From contig JBFGCT010000192.1 of NCBI GenBank assembly GCA_041581055.1, forward strand, positions 1-7,561: a stretch of 7,561 nucleotides of DNA, written 5' to 3'. The first letter of the stretch is position 1; each line of letters begins with the position of its first letter. Both the position numbers and the translations under genes were made by a program. Shown in pieces: positions 6,215-7,561 of this stretch. Below the pieces are notes generated by a model. That model worked only from the letters and a program-made list of their open reading frames with translations. It had not been told where the DNA came from and did not search any database. Source of the DNA: JBFGCT01 sp041581055 (lineage in GTDB: Bacteria > Actinomycetota > Acidimicrobiia > Acidimicrobiales > Ilumatobacteraceae).

Positions 6215-6365
6215 CACTCCTCGGCGGTCTCCCGCGAATTCGGCTCGAATCGAGTTTCCTTACCCAACGACGGCATTGATAGTCCAGCGCCGGGGCGCCC
6301 TGGTGGATGGTTGGACCACGATCGCGCGGCTGTCGCCGGGCGCGGCACGCGGCCATGATTGGGTG
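6215..6365. other. Divergent intergenic region between phoH2 and the HIT gene
   Basis: About 150 bp, less GC-rich than its surroundings around 6236-6282. It should hold the phoH2 promoter, but I see no convincing -35/-10 pair on the minus strand. Short symmetries are present: CTCGAATCGAG at 6244-6254 and ATTCG-GCT-CGAAT just upstream of it. A 20-codon minus-strand frame (6276-6214) is discussed in the findings. Confidence 0.5.
6354..6359 (+). promoter_or_regulatory. Probable -10 box (CATGAT) of the HIT gene
   Basis: CATGAT resembles TAnnnT and ends 6 nt before the ATG at 6366, the spacing of a leaderless transcript. No ribosome binding site precedes the ATG. No recognisable -35 hexamer is present 16-18 bp upstream. 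Confidence 0.35.
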
Positions 6366-6806
6366 ATGCCCGACGCCATGGTGCACCCGGACTGCGTCTT
6401 CTGCGGGATCGTCGCCGGCGGCCTGTCCGCCGACCTCGTGTTCGCCGACGACGTCGCGGTCGCGTTCCTCGATCGCGCACCGCTGTTCCCCGGGCACACG
6501 CTGGTCGTTCCCACCCGGCACGTGGTGACGCTCGGCGATCTCGACCCGGAGGAGGTCGGGCCGTTCTGGCGCCGGGTCGCGCACGTCAGCCGCGTGATGC
6601 CGCCGGCGCTCGGCGCGCAGGGCACCTTCGTCGCCAACAACAACGTGGTCAGCCAGAGCGTCGCCCACCTTCATGTGCACGTGGTGCCGCGCGTCAAGGG
6701 CGACGGGTTGCGCGGGTTCTTCTGGCCGCGCGTCAAGTATGCCGACGGCGAGGCGGCGGCCTACGCGCGGCGCCTGCGCGCCGAACTGGAGCCGTTCGAC
6801 GGGTGA
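6366..6806 (+). CDS. HIT-family (histidine triad) hydrolase
   Basis: Cytoplasmic nucleotide hydrolase or transferase of the HINT branch, expected to cleave AMP-linked compounds such as adenosine phosphoramidates or dinucleoside polyphosphates. The 146 residues begin with the zinc-type pair C10-x2-C13 (CVFCGI). FLDRAPLFPGHTLVVPTRH (34-52) follows, then the catalytic triad H101-x-H103-x-H105 in HLHVHVVPR. The C-terminal RGFFWPRVKY at about 116-125 is common in actinobacterial members. The start at 6366 fits a leaderless transcript; the second ATG at 6378 would trim four residues and cannot be excluded. The gene is divergent from phoH2 and followed by about 190 bp without a gene. Natural substrate unknown. 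Confidence 0.93.
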   Translation: MPDAMVHPDCVFCGIVAGGLSADLVFADDVAVAFLDRAPLFPGHTLVVPTRHVVTLGDLDPEEVGPFWRRVAHVSRVMPPALGAQGTFVANNNVVSQSVAHLHVHVVPRVKGDGLRGFFWPRVKYADGEAAAYARRLRAELEPFDG

Positions 6807-6995
6807 CCGGGCCAGGCGCCGCAAGGGGTTCGTCGAACTCATCGTTGCAAATGCAATAGATTCGGTGCTTGAACCGGGGCATCTGCAGTCAGTCTCATGG
6901 TCACGTTCCGGCGCGACCCGTGCCGGGCATGATCCCGACGGCGTGCACGATGTCGCCGGGGTGAAGGTGACAACGACAATTCGAAAGAGGACTCA
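6807..6995 (+). other. Leader/promoter region of the HU gene
   Basis: 189 bp without a gene. It contains the AT-rich near-palindrome TTGCAAATGCAA at 6845-6856 followed by TAGATT at 6857-6862, and a possible promoter further down. A weak stem (CCC..CGGCG with CGCCG-GGG) can be drawn around 6934-6961. AGAGGA at 6986-6991 is the HU ribosome binding site. No clear terminator for the HIT gene is visible. Confidence 0.5.
6869..6898 (+). promoter_or_regulatory. Weak candidate promoter for HU
   Basis: TTGAAC at 6869-6874 and TCTCAT at 6893-6898 are 18 bp apart, each matching four of six sigma-70 consensus bases. This would give a leader of about 90 nt. TAGATT at 6857-6862 is an alternative -10 box. 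The assignment is tentative. Confidence 0.22.
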
Positions 6996-7277
6996 ATGGC
7001 AACCAAGGCAGAACTGATCACCGAAGTGGCCGAGGCGGCCGATGTCTCCAAGGGCGACGCGGAGGCCGTGCTCGGCGCGTTCTTCGACCACGTGGTCGAG
7101 TCGGCGAAGGACGGCGGCGAGACGGCATGGCCCGGTTTCGGCAAGTTCAGCGTGACCGACCGCAAGGCCCGCACGGGGCGCAACCCGCAGACCGGCGCTC
7201 CCGTCGCCATCGCCGCATCGAAGGCCATGAAGTTCAGCTCCAGCTCGGCGCTCAAGGCCGCCCTGAACGGCCGGTGA
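6996..7277 (+). CDS. hup: HU-family nucleoid DNA-binding protein
   Basis: Small histone-like protein that binds and bends DNA as a dimer and helps compact the nucleoid. The 93 residues match a complete bare HU. The N-terminal helical pair (MATKAELITEVAEAADVSKGDAEAVLGAFF) is followed by the family signature around 47-80: PGFGKFSV, then R56, R59 and the DNA-intercalating arm G61-R-N-P-Q-T-G67, ending AIAASKAMKFSS. The canonical Pro at the arm tip is P64. AGAGGA at 6986-6991 lies 4 nt before the ATG. The protein stops at the usual HU end (KAALNGR) and lacks the long basic tail of mycobacterial HupB. That type of tail is instead encoded by the next reading frame, 4 nt downstream, so the two are likely co-transcribed and translationally coupled. 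Confidence 0.95.
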   Translation: MATKAELITEVAEAADVSKGDAEAVLGAFFDHVVESAKDGGETAWPGFGKFSVTDRKARTGRNPQTGAPVAIAASKAMKFSSSSALKAALNGR

Positions 7278-7281
7278 GCTG

Positions 7282-7561
<280 letters not shown>

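Noticed and set aside
4755..6842. 695-codon minus-strand frame across phoH2 and HIT
   Set aside because: It runs in a different frame from phoH2, whose PIN, Walker A and Walker B motifs are intact; this frame is arginine-rich without any domain.
6934..6961. Stem in the HU leader as a riboswitch or ribosomal-protein-type control element
   Set aside because: Only a 5+3 bp bulged stem can be drawn; that is expected by chance in GC-rich sequence and matches no known RNA family I can name.

Overview
The window is high-GC DNA (roughly 70% by eye) from an actinobacterium. The evidence is a WhiB-like protein, a PafB/PafC pair of WYL regulators, a mycobacterial-type FadB2 dehydrogenase, a PIN-PhoH ATPase, and a lysine/alanine/proline-rich histone-H1-like tail next to an HU gene. 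Several start codons lie 6-9 nt behind a TAnnnT-like box with no Shine-Dalgarno sequence, which fits leaderless transcripts. Acidimicrobiia would fit, but that placement is an inference. There is no insertion sequence, CRISPR array, tRNA or rRNA, and no clear rho-independent terminator.

Layout from left to right. (1) A minus-strand phoD-type alkaline phosphatase, cut by the left edge, starts at about 858 with a Tat lipoprotein signal. (2) Divergent from it is fadB2 (931-1794, plus). (3) pafB and pafC (1870-3791, plus) form a translationally coupled pair overlapping by 4 nt. (4) A minus-strand run reads phoH2 (6214-4811), whiB-like (4721-4407) and a DEDDh exonuclease (4351-3776). The exonuclease converges on pafC, and their 3' ends overlap by 16 bp. 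(5) A HIT-family gene (6366-6806, plus) is divergent from phoH2. (6) An HU gene (6996-7277, plus) is followed 4 nt later by an open-ended gene made almost entirely of KKAPA/KKKAPA repeats, which runs off the right edge.

How the genes may work together. PafBC is the activator of the LexA-independent DNA-damage response in mycobacteria. The neighbouring exonuclease gene carries upstream a cTGTCAcac-N8-TATCGT element. This matches the core, spacing and -10 box of the RecA-NDp/PafBC promoter consensus and ends 7 nt before a GTG start. The simplest reading is a small repair locus in which the regulator pair sits beside one of its own targets. whiB (Fe-S regulator) and phoH2 (ATPase with a PIN RNase domain) lie upstream on the same strand, but whiB has its own promoter overlapped by an AT-rich palindrome. 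At the right edge, the HU domain and the basic tail that mycobacteria fuse into one HupB protein are encoded as two adjacent reading frames.

No wholly new system is visible. The points most worth checking are the PafBC-type promoter, the split HU/tail pair and the whiB palindrome.
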